From Accumulibacter sp. (lineage in GTDB: Bacteria > Pseudomonadota > Gammaproteobacteria > Burkholderiales > Rhodocyclaceae), in the NCBI GenBank assembly GCA_031264825.1, contig JAISDL010000201.1, positions 1 to 9,901 of the forward strand: a DNA stretch of 9,901 nucleotides, given 5' to 3'. The notes under the pieces are model-generated. The model ran no database searches, had not been told where the DNA came from, and worked only from the letters and a program-made list of their open reading frames with translations. Made by a program: the position numbers and the translations under genes. Positions 1-6,619 of the stretch are shown here, one piece after another (position 1 is the stretch's first letter; each line of letters begins with the position of its first letter).

Positions 1-90
1 CAAGCACCCCCCTTGGTGCCTCTAACTCGGAGGTCGGTGAATCACTGGCAATGTTTCATTATACGGGGTGGCGCCGATTCGCGCCATGAT

Positions 91-120
91 CGTTGGGCTG
101 AACGAATGTGAAGCCCAACG
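91..120. repeat. Module A hairpin (GTTGGG...CCCAAC), left gap
   Basis: CGTTGGGCT (91-99) is the exact reverse complement of AGCCCAACG (112-120), a 9-bp stem with a 12-nt loop. Related hairpins with 11-nt loops occur at 2754-2780 and 7579-7606. There is no T tract on either side, so it is not an obvious intrinsic terminator. Confidence 0.8.
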
Positions 121-149
121 TTTCCGGGGCGGGTTGAAAAAGCGATTAC

Positions 150-166
150 CGGCGGCGAAACCGCCG
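150..166 (-). repeat. Module D hairpin (TTAGCGGCGG type), left gap
   Basis: CGGCGG (150-155) pairs with CCGCCG (161-166) around a 5-nt loop. On the minus strand it directly follows a heptad array through TTAG, exactly as at 7371-7391 on the plus strand. Confidence 0.75.
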
Positions 167-170
167 CTAA

Positions 171-208
171 CTGATCTGATTCCTGATTCCTGACATCTGA
201 TTCCTGAT
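171..208 (-). repeat. Module C heptad array, left gap
   Basis: Read on the minus strand from 208, this is ATCAGGA, ATCAGAT, GTCAGGA, ATCAGGA, then ATCAGATCAG. That makes four 7-bp units plus the same terminal decamer that ends the array at 7291-7370. Confidence 0.85.
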
Positions 209-209
209 A

Positions 210-223
210 GGCGCGCCGTGCCC
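210..223 (+). repeat. Module B palindrome, truncated copy
   Basis: GGCGCGCCGTGCCC is identical to the right 14 bp of the full palindrome at 2785-2804; the left 6 bp are absent and a heptad array abuts instead. It lies 16 bp beyond the ubiD stop codon. Confidence 0.7.
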
Positions 224-239
224 ACATACACCCTTTGTC

Positions 240-1733
240 CTATGACAATCCCAATTCATCCCAGATCGCGTCGACACGCCGTTTCGTTTCAATATCGGCG
301 ACGATCGGCCTTCCCCATCCGCGCTGCGTTTCGCCGTCCCGTTTGTTCGTCGCGTCGATCCCCATCTTGCTGCCGAGTCCCGCGACCGGCGAGGCGAAGT
401 CGAGGTAATCGATCGGCGTATTCTCGACGATCAGCGTGTCGCGCGCCGCGTCGACGCGCGTACTGATCGCCCAGACGACTTCCTTCCAGTCCCGCACGTC
501 GATGTCGTCGTCGGTGACGATGATGAATTTGGTATACATGAACTGCCGCAGGAAGCTCCAGACGCCGAACATCACGCGGCGCGCGTGGCCGGGGTATTCC
601 TTTCGGATCGAGACGACGGCGACGCGGTACGAGCACGCTTCGGGCGGCAGATAGAAGTCGACGATCTCGGGAAATTGTTTTTGCAGGAGCGGGATGAAGA
701 CTTCGTTGAGCGCGACGGCGAGCACCGACGGTTCGTCGGGCGGTTTGCCGGTGCAGGTGCTGTGGTAGAGCGCGTCGCGGCGCGTCGTGATGCGCTCGAC
801 GGTAAAGACGGGGAAACGCGCGCGCTCGTTGTAGTAGCCCGTATGGTCGCCGTAGGGGCCTTCGAGCGCGGTTTCCGCGGGGTCGACGAAGCCTTCGAGG
901 ACGATTTCAGCAGTCGCGGGGACGTGCAGCCCCTTTTGCGACTCGCCGACGCACGCGGCGAGTTCGGTTCTTTCGCCGCGCAGGAGGCCGGCGAACTGAT
1001 ATTCGGAAAGCGTATCGGGGATCGGCGTCACGGCGGCGAGCAGCGTCGCCGGGTCGGCGCCGATCGCGACGGCGACGGGGAAGGGTTTCCCCGGCGCGTT
1101 CCGGCAATGCGCGGCGAAGTCGAGCGCGCCGCCGCGATGCGGCAACCAGCGCATGATGAGCTTGTTCGGCGCGAGCACCTGTTGCCGATAAATCCCGACG
1201 TTCTCGCGCGGCTTGTCCGGCCCGCGCGTGACGGTCAGACCCCAGGTGATCAGCGGCGCGGCGTCTTCGGGCCAGCAGTGCTGGATCGGAAAGCGCGACA
1301 AGTCGACGTCGGCGCCTTCCACGACGATTTCGTGGCACGGCGCCGACGAGACGATTTTCGGCGGCATGTTCAGCGCCTGCTTCAGGAGAGGCCATTTTGC
1401 CAGCGCGTCTTTCAATCCGGCGGGGGGTTCGGGTTCCTTGAGCGACGCGAGCACGCGACCGAGCGCCCGGAGCGCGCGCGGGTCGCCTGCCTCGGCGTCG
1501 TCGATCGCGTCGATGCCGAGCGCGACGCGGCGCGGCGTCCCGAAAAGATTGGCGACGATCGGGTGCGAGGAATTTTTCGGTTTTTCAAAAACGACGGCCG
1601 GACCGCCGGCGCGCAGGACGCGGTCGCAAATTTCGGTGACTTCGAACTTCGGGTCGACTTCGACGCGGACGCGCTTCAGTTCACCCAGGGCTTCGAGCTT
1701 CGAGAGAAAGGCGCGCAGGTCGCGGCAGGCCAC
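240..1733 (-). CDS. ubiD: UbiD: 4-hydroxy-3-polyprenylbenzoate decarboxylase
   Basis: This 497-residue protein matches proteobacterial UbiD over its full length. UbiD decarboxylates 3-polyprenyl-4-hydroxybenzoate in ubiquinone synthesis and needs prenylated FMN made by UbiX, which is not in this window. Visible signatures are the N-terminal CRDLRAFLSKLEALGELKRV segment, the cofactor-binding stretch ENVGIYRQQ (177-185), HRGG (199-202), the active-site segment EGPYGDHTGYYN (E291, D296) and the C-terminal GLGSKMGIDATNK signature (452-464). By family analogy R183, E291 and D296 form the catalytic Arg-Glu-acidic set. The start is GTG at 1733, which gives the family's usual N-terminus and length; the stop is TAG. 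It begins 3 bp after the ubiA stop with no clear Shine-Dalgarno sequence, so translation is probably coupled to ubiA. Family assignment is very secure; the substrate is inferred from the ubiA neighbour. Confidence 0.97.
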   Translation of the reverse strand: MACRDLRAFLSKLEALGELKRVRVEVDPKFEVTEICDRVLRAGGPAVVFEKPKNSSHPIVANLFGTPRRVALGIDAIDDAEAGDPRALRALGRVLASLKEPEPPAGLKDALAKWPLLKQALNMPPKIVSSAPCHEIVVEGADVDLSRFPIQHCWPEDAAPLITWGLTVTRGPDKPRENVGIYRQQVLAPNKLIMRWLPHRGGALDFAAHCRNAPGKPFPVAVAIGADPATLLAAVTPIPDTLSEYQFAGLLRGERTELAACVGESQKGLHVPATAEIVLEGFVDPAETALEGPYGDHTGYYNERARFPVFTVERITTRRDALYHSTCTGKPPDEPSVLAVALNEVFIPLLQKQFPEIVDFYLPPEACSYRVAVVSIRKEYPGHARRVMFGVWSFLRQFMYTKFIIVTDDDIDVRDWKEVVWAISTRVDAARDTLIVENTPIDYLDFASPVAGLGSKMGIDATNKRDGETQRGWGRPIVADIETKRRVDAIWDELGLS

Positions 1734-1736
1734 GGT

Positions 1737-2624
1737 TCAGAAATACAACTGCCGCAGGTAGTCGAGCGCGATCCCCGCGAAGACGCAGGCGCCGATCCAG
1801 TTATTGTGCCGGAATGCCTTGAAGCACTTTTCCGGGTCGCGATCCCTGATCAGCGTGAAATGGTAAAGCGCCGCGACGCTCGCCGCGCCGATCCCGACGT
1901 AGTAGGGCCATCCGCGGTACAAGGTCTGTCCGATCCAGGCGAGCAGGCCGAGCATGGCGGCATAACACGCCATGACGAACTTCACGTCGAAGCGTCCGAA
2001 GGTGATCGCCGAGGTCTTGACGCCGATCTTGAGGTCGTCTTCGCGGTCGACCATCGCGTATTCGGTGTCGTACGCGAGCGTCCAGAAAACGCTGGCGACG
2101 AGGAGGTACCAGCAGGTTTTGGGGAGCGCGTCCGTCTGCGCCGCGTACGCCATCGGGACGCCGAAACCCAGCGCGACACCGAGGTAAAGTTGCGGGAGCG
2201 AGAGGAAGCGCTTCGTCAGCGGGTAGGTCGCCGTGAGAAAGAGCGCGACGAACGCCAGGCAGATCATCGTGAGGTTTTTGAAGCACAGGACGAGCGAGAA
2301 CGAGAGCGTCAGGAGGACGGCGCAGATGGAAAGCGCTTCCCTTGTCGAGACCTTTCCCGTTACGAGCGGCCGGTCGCGCGTCCGCGCGACGCGCGCGTCG
2401 AAGTCGCGGTCCATGAGGTCGTTCATGATGCACGCGGCCGAACGCATCATCACGGCGCCGAGGATGAATATCCAGACGACCATCGGGTCGGGCTGTCCGC
2501 CGGCGGAAATCCACAGCGCCCAGAGTGTCGGCCACACCAGGACAAGGACACCGGTCGGCTTGTCGAGCCGCATCAAGCGTTCGTATTGATCGATACGCTC
2601 GACCAGTCGCTGAGTATCTTTCAT
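1737..2624 (-). CDS. ubiA: UbiA: 4-hydroxybenzoate polyprenyltransferase
   Basis: This 295-residue integral membrane prenyltransferase attaches the polyprenyl tail to 4-hydroxybenzoate, the committed step of ubiquinone synthesis. The first Asp-rich motif is N68-D69-L-M-D72-R-D-F-D76, followed by ARVARTRDRPLVTGKVS. The second is DTEYAMVDREDDLKIGVKT (186-204). Both bind the Mg-diphosphate of the prenyl donor. The RLMRLDKPTG segment near the N-terminus and CFKAFRHNNWIG near the C-terminus are typical of proteobacterial UbiA, as is the length. Hydrophobic helices fill most of the rest. ATG at 2624 is the only sensible start, because an in-frame TAG lies three codons upstream. No good Shine-Dalgarno sequence is visible. 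It is followed after 3 bp by ubiD, so two pathway enzymes are co-transcribed. The chorismate lyase gene ubiC, which often sits next to ubiA, is not here. Confidence 0.97.
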   Translation of the reverse strand: MKDTQRLVERIDQYERLMRLDKPTGVLVLVWPTLWALWISAGGQPDPMVVWIFILGAVMMRSAACIMNDLMDRDFDARVARTRDRPLVTGKVSTREALSICAVLLTLSFSLVLCFKNLTMICLAFVALFLTATYPLTKRFLSLPQLYLGVALGFGVPMAYAAQTDALPKTCWYLLVASVFWTLAYDTEYAMVDREDDLKIGVKTSAITFGRFDVKFVMACYAAMLGLLAWIGQTLYRGWPYYVGIGAASVAALYHFTLIRDRDPEKCFKAFRHNNWIGACVFAGIALDYLRQLYF

Positions 2625-2703
2625 GCGGGCATTCTACCAATCGCCGCCAAACTTCCCGGCGCGGGTCGGCTCGGCGGTTGCTTTCCTCGGATTAGCGGTG
2701 TTT

Positions 2704-2747
2704 TCAGGAGACGGGAGACAGAGGTCAGGAGACAGAGAGGTCAGAGG
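2704..2747 (+). repeat. Module C heptad array upstream of ubiA
   Basis: The units are TCAGGAG, ACGGGAG, ACAGAGG, TCAGGAG, ACAGAGA, then TCAGAGG after a 2-bp slip. This is a degenerate array of the same 7-bp family, of the CAGGAG subtype. Module A follows 6 bp later. Confidence 0.75.
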
Positions 2748-2753
2748 CTATAG

Positions 2754-2780
2754 GTTGGGCTGAATGCAATGAAGCCCAAC
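2754..2780. repeat. Module A hairpin between recG and ubiA
   Basis: GTTGGGCT (2754-2761) pairs exactly with AGCCCAAC (2773-2780) around an 11-nt loop. It is preceded by TATAG, giving TATAGGTTGG (2749-2758), the same 10-mer found on the minus strand across the stop codon of the RND pump gene. Confidence 0.8.
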
Positions 2781-2784
2781 AATT

Positions 2785-2808
2785 GGGCACGGCGCGCCGT
2801 GCCCCTAC
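2785..2808 (-). repeat. Module B: 20-bp perfect palindrome with CTAC flank
   Basis: GGGCACGGCGCGCCGTGCCC (2785-2804) equals its own reverse complement and has the 8-bp core GGCGCGCC. The flank reads GTAGG on the minus strand, matching the plus-strand copy at 7427-7449. It is 4 bp from module A. Confidence 0.85.
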
Positions 2809-2859
2809 AATATCCGCGCACCGTCACAACCGCTTTTGCGAGAATGATACCCGTCCCAT

Positions 2860-2877
2860 TGGGCGTAGCTCAGCCCA
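2860..2877. repeat. Degenerate module A-like hairpin
   Basis: TGGGC (2860-2864) pairs with GCCCA (2873-2877) around an 8-nt loop GTAGCTCA. On the minus strand the same segment is preceded by ATAGGTT, as in the other module A copies, so it looks like a decayed or shortened relative. Confidence 0.45.
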
Positions 2878-2895
2878 TATATCGAACCTATGCAG

Positions 2896-2936
2896 GATCC
2901 GTCTCCTGTTTCCTGTTTCCTGTCTCCTGATCCCTG
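2896..2936 (-). repeat. Module C heptad array abutting the recG stop codon
   Basis: Read on the minus strand directly after the recG TAG: CAGGGA, TCAGGAG, ACAGGAA, ACAGGAA, ACAGGAG, ACGGATC. It is inverted relative to the array at 2704-2747 in the same gap. Confidence 0.8.
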
Positions 2937-5021
2937 CTACGCCCGCAACATCTCCTCGCGGCTCCCCATCCAGCGCTTCAAATGGCGTTCGACGCGGTCG
3001 GGCGACTCGCGGAGCATTTTTTCAGCCGTCATGCGCGCGGATTCGACGAGGTCGGCGTCGGTTTCGAGGTCGGCGTAGCGGAGCATCGGGACGCCCGACT
3101 GGCGGTTGCCGATGAATTCCCCGGGCCCGCGCAGCCTCAGGTCTTCACGGGCGATCACGAAGCCGTCGGAATTTTCAAAAATGACTTTCAGGCGCTCGCG
3201 CGCCGCCGTCGAGAGCGGCGACTGGTAGAGGAGGACGCAGACCGAGTCGCGCGCGCCCCTGCCGACGCGCCCGCGCAACTGGTGGAGCTGCGCAAGCCCG
3301 AAACGCTCGGCGTGCTCGACGATCATCAAACAGGCGTTCGGCACGTCGACGCCGACCTCGATGACCGTCGTCGCGACGAGCACGTCGATTTCACCCGCCG
3401 AAAACGCGCGCATCGCCGCGTCTTTTTCGCCGCCCTTCTGCCGCCCGTGGACAAGCCCGACGCGCAACCCGTCGAATTCTTCCGACAGCGCCGCGTAGGT
3501 ATCGAGCGCGGTTTGAAGCTCCAGTTTTTCCGATTCTTCGATCAGCGGGCAGACCCAGTACGCCTGCCTGCCGTCGGAAACCGCCGCGCGGACGCGCTCG
3601 ACGACCTCGCCGCGCCGCGCGTCCGAGACGAGCTTCGTCACGATCGGCTTGCGCCCCGGCGGCAGTTCGTCGAGAACCGAAACGTCGAGGTCGGCGTAGT
3701 AGGTCATCGACAGCGTACGCGGGATCGGTGTCGCCGACATCATCAACTGGTGCGGCGGCGTCGCGTCGTTCGCGGCATTCCTGGCATTCGCACCCTTCGC
3801 GCGCTCGCCCTTCTTTCGCAGTTCGAGCCGCTGCGCGACGCCGAAGCGGTGCTGCTCGTCGATGATCGCCAGACCGAGCCGGGAAAAATCGACCTCCTCG
3901 CGGATCAGCGCGTGCGTTCCGACGACGACCTGCGCGTCGCCGGCGGCTTGTTTGCGCGAAGCCTCTTTCTCCGATTTTTTCTGGCTTCCGGCGAGCCAGA
4001 CGACCTGGACGCCGAGCGGTTCGAACCAGGCTTTCAATTTGAGAAAGTTCTGCGCCGCCAGAATTTCGGTCGGCGCCATGAAAGCCGCCTGGGTGCCCGC
4101 TTCGACCGCCTGACAGATCGCCAGCGCCGCGACGATCGTCTTTCCGCTCCCGACGTCGCCCTGCAAGAGGCGCTGCATCGGAAAGGTTTGCGCGAGGTCG
4201 GCGCGTATTTCGGCGACGGCGCGCGCTTGCGCGGCCGTGAGCGTAAACGGCAGGGACGCGAGCAGACGCTCTGCCAAAGCTCCCTCCGAGGCAAGCGCGG
4301 GCGCGCCTTTTTGACGCCGCGCGAGGTAGGCGCGCCGCAAGGAGAGCTGCTGCGCGAGCAGTTCGTCGAATTTGACGCGGCGCCACGCCGGGTGCGAACG
4401 TGTCTGCAAGGCGGTCTCATCCGCCCCCGGCAGCGGCGCGTGGAGCAGACGCAAGGCGTCGGCATACGCGGGCAGGCGCGGAGGCAACGCAGCCGAATCG
4501 AGGCATTCGGAAAGGTCGGCGCTCCCGAGCGCACGCGCGATGAGGCGGCGGAGCGCGGCTTGCGAAACGCCCGCCGTCGTCGGGTAGATCGGCGTCAGCG
4601 CGCGCGCAAGTGCTTCGTTTTCACCGACGCTCCGATAGCGCGGGTGGACGATCTCCGGACCAAAATAGCCCACGCGAAGCTCGCCGAAAACGCGCAGCGT
4701 CTTCCCCCGGTCGCGCGCCTCCTCGAACTGCCGCGTTTGACTCGCGTAAAAATTGAGGAAGCGCAGGACGAGGTCCCCGGTCGAATCCGCCGCCCTTACG
4801 ACGAGTTGGCGGCGCGGACGGAATTGAATCGAAACGTCGAGCACCCGGACTTCGAACTGGAGCGGCGCACCCGAGAGCGCGTCGGCGATTTTCGTCAGCG
4901 TCGTTTCGTCTTCGTAACGGATCGGCAAATGCAGTACGAGGTCGTCCGACCGCGAGAGGCCGAGTTTGCGGAGCTTGGCTTTCAGAGCGGGCGGCGCGTC
5001 AATCTCGTCGGCGGCGTGCAT
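2937..5021 (-). CDS. recG: RecG: ATP-dependent branched-DNA helicase
   Basis: This 694-residue superfamily 2 helicase regresses stalled replication forks and branch-migrates Holliday junctions. The N-terminal wedge/OB domain (about 25-175) starts with LVLHLPIRYEDET. The helicase motifs are Walker A GDVGSGKT (288-295), GTHALI (368-373), DEQH (388-391), SATPIPRTLS (429-438), TTVIEVGVDVPNA (551-563) and QLRGRVGRG (581-589). The RecG-specific tail includes DLRLRGPGEFIGNRQSG (627-643). Length is normal. One oddity is an Ala/Asn-rich stretch at 407-421 that makes the loop between the DEQH and SAT motifs about 11 residues longer than I recall for E. coli RecG. ATG 5021 has only a poorly spaced GGGAG, and the next Met is residue 282, so this start is kept. 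The TAG stop directly abuts a heptad repeat array. It lies 78 bp after the RidA-family gene and is probably in the same transcript. Confidence 0.98.
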   Translation of the reverse strand: MHAADEIDAPPALKAKLRKLGLSRSDDLVLHLPIRYEDETTLTKIADALSGAPLQFEVRVLDVSIQFRPRRQLVVRAADSTGDLVLRFLNFYASQTRQFEEARDRGKTLRVFGELRVGYFGPEIVHPRYRSVGENEALARALTPIYPTTAGVSQAALRRLIARALGSADLSECLDSAALPPRLPAYADALRLLHAPLPGADETALQTRSHPAWRRVKFDELLAQQLSLRRAYLARRQKGAPALASEGALAERLLASLPFTLTAAQARAVAEIRADLAQTFPMQRLLQGDVGSGKTIVAALAICQAVEAGTQAAFMAPTEILAAQNFLKLKAWFEPLGVQVVWLAGSQKKSEKEASRKQAAGDAQVVVGTHALIREEVDFSRLGLAIIDEQHRFGVAQRLELRKKGERAKGANARNAANDATPPHQLMMSATPIPRTLSMTYYADLDVSVLDELPPGRKPIVTKLVSDARRGEVVERVRAAVSDGRQAYWVCPLIEESEKLELQTALDTYAALSEEFDGLRVGLVHGRQKGGEKDAAMRAFSAGEIDVLVATTVIEVGVDVPNACLMIVEHAERFGLAQLHQLRGRVGRGARDSVCVLLYQSPLSTAARERLKVIFENSDGFVIAREDLRLRGPGEFIGNRQSGVPMLRYADLETDADLVESARMTAEKMLRESPDRVERHLKRWMGSREEMLRA

Positions 5022-5099
5022 CGGCTCCCGGGAACCCCTGTTGAACAGCGATTTTCTCCATTCGGAAGGGCGACGCGACGCCGCGCTCCTCCTCGCGCG

Positions 5100-5486
5100 T
5101 CATTCGGGCAAAACCAGCACCGCCTCGGCTTCGACGAGCGCCTTGCGCGGCAGCGTAGCCACGCCGACCGCCGCGCGCGCGGGGAAAGGCTCGGAAAAAT
5201 AACGCGCCATCGCTTCGTTGACCTTCCCGAAGTTCTCCATATCGGTGAGGTAGATATTGAGCTTGACGACGTCGGCGAGCGCGCCGCCCGCCGCTTCGGC
5301 GACGGCTTTCAGGTTTTCAAAAACGCGGGCGACCTGCGCGTCGATTCCGTCGACGAGTTGCCCGGTCGCCGGGTCGAGGCCGATCTGCCCCGAGAGATAC
5401 ACGGTACCGCCAGCCTTGACCGCCTGCGAGTAGGTCCCGATCGCGGCGGGCGCGTCCGGCGTCGAGATGATCGTTTTAAGAGTCAT
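5100..5486 (-). CDS. ridA: RidA/YjgF-family enamine/imine deaminase
   Basis: This 128-residue cytosolic protein has the length and pattern of E. coli RidA, a homotrimer that hydrolyses reactive 2-aminoacrylate and other enamine/imine intermediates released by PLP enzymes. Matching segments are APAAIGTYSQAV (12-23, Y19 for E. coli Y17), LSGQIGLDPATG (31-42), VVKLNIYLTDMENFGKVN (73-90) and FPARAAVGVATLPRKALVEAEAV. R104 and E119 correspond to catalytic R105 and E120, so the protein should be an active deaminase and not one of the inactive Rid subgroups. ATG at 5486 is chosen because GGGGAGG (5495-5501) lies 8 nt upstream; a start 8 codons earlier at 5510 would put that site inside the gene. It lies 37 bp after the SPOR gene and 78 bp before recG. 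The family is certain; the exact Rid subgroup is slightly less so. Confidence 0.95.
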   Translation of the reverse strand: MTLKTIISTPDAPAAIGTYSQAVKAGGTVYLSGQIGLDPATGQLVDGIDAQVARVFENLKAVAEAAGGALADVVKLNIYLTDMENFGKVNEAMARYFSEPFPARAAVGVATLPRKALVEAEAVLVLPE

Positions 5487-5494
5487 AAGAGTGT

Positions 5495-5501
5495 CCTCCC
5501 C
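5495..5501 (-). promoter_or_regulatory. Shine-Dalgarno GGGGAGG for the RidA gene
   Basis: On the minus strand GGGGAGG sits 8 nt before ATG 5486. It fixes the start at this ATG, not at the in-frame ATG 24 nt upstream. Confidence 0.75.
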
Positions 5502-5523
5502 TGTTTTCAAATTCGCTTGAGCC

Positions 5524-6483
5524 TCAACGCCGACCCTGGCGGGGGTTCAGCGTCACGGCGTCGATCCCGAGCGCTTTCAGCTTCGCCTGCGCCTCGGCCA
5601 TCTCCGCCTTGTTCTTGAACGGGCCGACGTGGACGCGCGCTTCGATCGTCGAGGGAATCCCTTCGAGCGTCAGCCGCGCGTGCAATTCTTCCGCGCGGCG
5701 CGGGTCGGCAAAAACGCCGGCCTGGAGGGCGAACCCCGAAGTGATGCGCGTCGTCGGCAACGATTGCCCCGCGACGGGCGCGCGACCCTCGGGAACGCGA
5801 CCGTCGGGCGCGCGCGTCCGCGAAGGCGGCAGGACGGGCAAGGGCGAAATTTCCGGGCCGGGGGGGGCGTCGACCTTCGGGATCGACCGGTCGATCGGCG
5901 CCGCCGACCCTTCCACGACCGGCGCCGCCGTCGGCGCGGGACGGATCGGCGGTCGACCCGGTCGCCTCGACGCTTCCGTCGGGGCGGCTTCGGGCGCCCT
6001 CACGCCCGGCGCCCTCGTGCCGGTCGAAGGAATCTGAGGAATCGGAGAGGTCAGAGGAATCGTCGGCGTCGGCGTCGGCGCGCGCCCGACTCCCGGCGCT
6101 TCGACCGTCGGCGCTCCAATGGGGGCGGGCGGCACGGCTTGCGGCGCGTCGGGTTGGGGGGCTTCGGCGCTTCCCGCGCCGGGAGGAGGCGTCGCTTCCG
6201 GCGTCGCGGACGGCGCGCCGTCGGGCGTTTCGACCGCCGCGGGCGGCGTCTCGACCGGCGCTACGGGCGCGGGCGGCGGGTCGGGGCGTCTCTGGGGAGG
6301 GGGCGGCGGCGTGTAAACCGCCGGCTCGTCGTCTTCGTCGTCGGGCTGCGGGCTATTGAAGCGGTCGAACAGCGCCAAGCCGCCCAAAAGCGCGACGATC
6401 ATCAGCACGGCGAAAACCATCCGCATAATCAGCTTGCGCCGGATCCCGGAGAGTTCGCCGTCCTCCAGACTTTTTTTACGCAC
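5524..6483 (-). CDS. Single-pass membrane protein with C-terminal SPOR domain
   Basis: This is a cell-envelope protein of the SPOR family (DedD/FtsN-like architecture). SPOR domains bind glycan strands lacking stem peptides, often at the division septum. Counting from the GTG start there are 319 residues: a short basic cytoplasmic segment, one membrane helix (about 18-39, AVLMIVALLGGLALF), an acidic patch PDDEDDE, then about 190 residues very rich in Pro, Ala, Gly and Thr that would span the periplasm. The C-terminal SPOR domain (about 248-314) begins GFALQAGVFADPRRAEEL and includes VHVGPFKNKAEMAEAQAKLKALG in two pieces. I chose GTG 6483 because AAGGAG (6490-6495) lies exactly 6 nt upstream. 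ATG 6516, 11 codons earlier, has its AAGGA directly against the start codon and so is less likely. A specific role such as division is inference from the fold; no gene name is justified. Confidence 0.9.
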   Translation of the reverse strand: MRKKSLEDGELSGIRRKLIMRMVFAVLMIVALLGGLALFDRFNSPQPDDEDDEPAVYTPPPPPQRRPDPPPAPVAPVETPPAAVETPDGAPSATPEATPPPGAGSAEAPQPDAPQAVPPAPIGAPTVEAPGVGRAPTPTPTIPLTSPIPQIPSTGTRAPGVRAPEAAPTEASRRPGRPPIRPAPTAAPVVEGSAAPIDRSIPKVDAPPGPEISPLPVLPPSRTRAPDGRVPEGRAPVAGQSLPTTRITSGFALQAGVFADPRRAEELHARLTLEGIPSTIEARVHVGPFKNKAEMAEAQAKLKALGIDAVTLNPRQGRR

Positions 6484-6489
6484 GTGAAG

Positions 6490-6495
6490 CTCCTT
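6490..6495 (-). promoter_or_regulatory. Shine-Dalgarno AAGGAG deciding the SPOR gene start
   Basis: On the minus strand AAGGAG is followed by the 6-nt spacer CTTCAC and then GTG at 6483. This is a near-ideal ribosome binding site. It lies inside the reading frame if the earlier ATG at 6516 is used, which is why the GTG start is preferred. Confidence 0.6.
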
Positions 6496-6565
6496 TGAAA
6501 GCTCTGAAAGTTTCATTCCTTTTTCAAATCGTTCCTGCTTTGATGCCGAGCCGCTTCACAGTACA

Positions 6566-6594
6566 GTTGTAGTACGGCAAGGCGAAGTCGACAA
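6566..6594 (-). promoter_or_regulatory. Possible sigma-70 promoter ahead of the SPOR gene
   Basis: On the minus strand TTGTCG (6589-6594) and TACAAC (6566-6571) are separated by 17 bp, each matching 4 of 6 consensus positions. They sit in the 103-136 bp gap between the DUF2802 and SPOR genes, about 80 bp before GTG 6483. This could start a SPOR-ridA-recG transcript. The match is weak and would occur by chance fairly often. Confidence 0.25.
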
Positions 6595-6619
6595 AGGCAG
6601 GGGCGGTTTGGGAAAGGAA

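Larger units (their letters stand above)
1..239. other. Gap downstream of ubiD, repeat-bearing, no gene seen
   Basis: This 239-bp stretch runs off the left edge and holds modules A, D, C and B in that plus-strand order. It also has a small TGGCGC/GCGCCA hairpin (69-86) and a minus-strand TATAAT at 58-63 with no matching -35. I see no convincing coding frame and no hairpin followed by a T tract to terminate ubiD transcription. Confidence 0.6.
2625..2936. other. Gap between recG and ubiA, repeat-filled, no gene seen
   Basis: In plus-strand order these 312 bp hold a heptad array (2704-2747), hairpin A (2754-2780), full palindrome B (2785-2808), a degenerate hairpin (2860-2877) and an inverted heptad array (2896-2936). 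About 75 bp next to ubiA carry no repeat. I found no good -35/-10 pair for ubiA and no T-tract terminator for recG. ubiC is sometimes found between these two genes in relatives; it is not here. Confidence 0.65.

Noticed and set aside
58..63. Minus-strand TATAAT as promoter for a gene beyond the left edge
   Set aside because: No -35-like hexamer occurs at 16-18 bp spacing and the gene it would serve is outside the window.
69..86. Terminator after ubiD
   Set aside because: The TGGCGC/GCGCCA hairpin has no T tract downstream on the minus strand and lies about 150 bp beyond the stop.
2631..2636. Minus-strand TAGAAT as the ubiA -10 box
   Set aside because: It is only about 6 bp before the ATG and has no -35 partner, so it would give an almost leaderless message; not supported.
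585..2753. Plus-strand open frame of 722 codons
   Set aside because: It lies antisense to ubiD and ubiA, both of which are unmistakable. The frame stays open only because high-GC codon use rarely gives stops in this antisense frame; its Arg/Glu/Asp-rich translation shows no domain.
2861..2880. tRNA-like start GGGCGTAGCTCAG
   Set aside because: It resembles the 5' end and D-arm of a tRNA, but no anticodon arm, T-arm (GTTCRA) or matching acceptor strand follows. It is better explained as a decayed module A hairpin.
2982..5618. Plus-strand open frame of 878 codons
   Set aside because: It is antisense to recG, ridA and the end of the SPOR gene, with an Arg-rich low-complexity translation and no recognisable motif.
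6471..6477. Run of seven A/T as a programmed frameshift or terminator
   Set aside because: It lies at the very start of the SPOR gene, codes plausibly for Lys-Lys, and no hairpin or productive alternative frame is associated with it.
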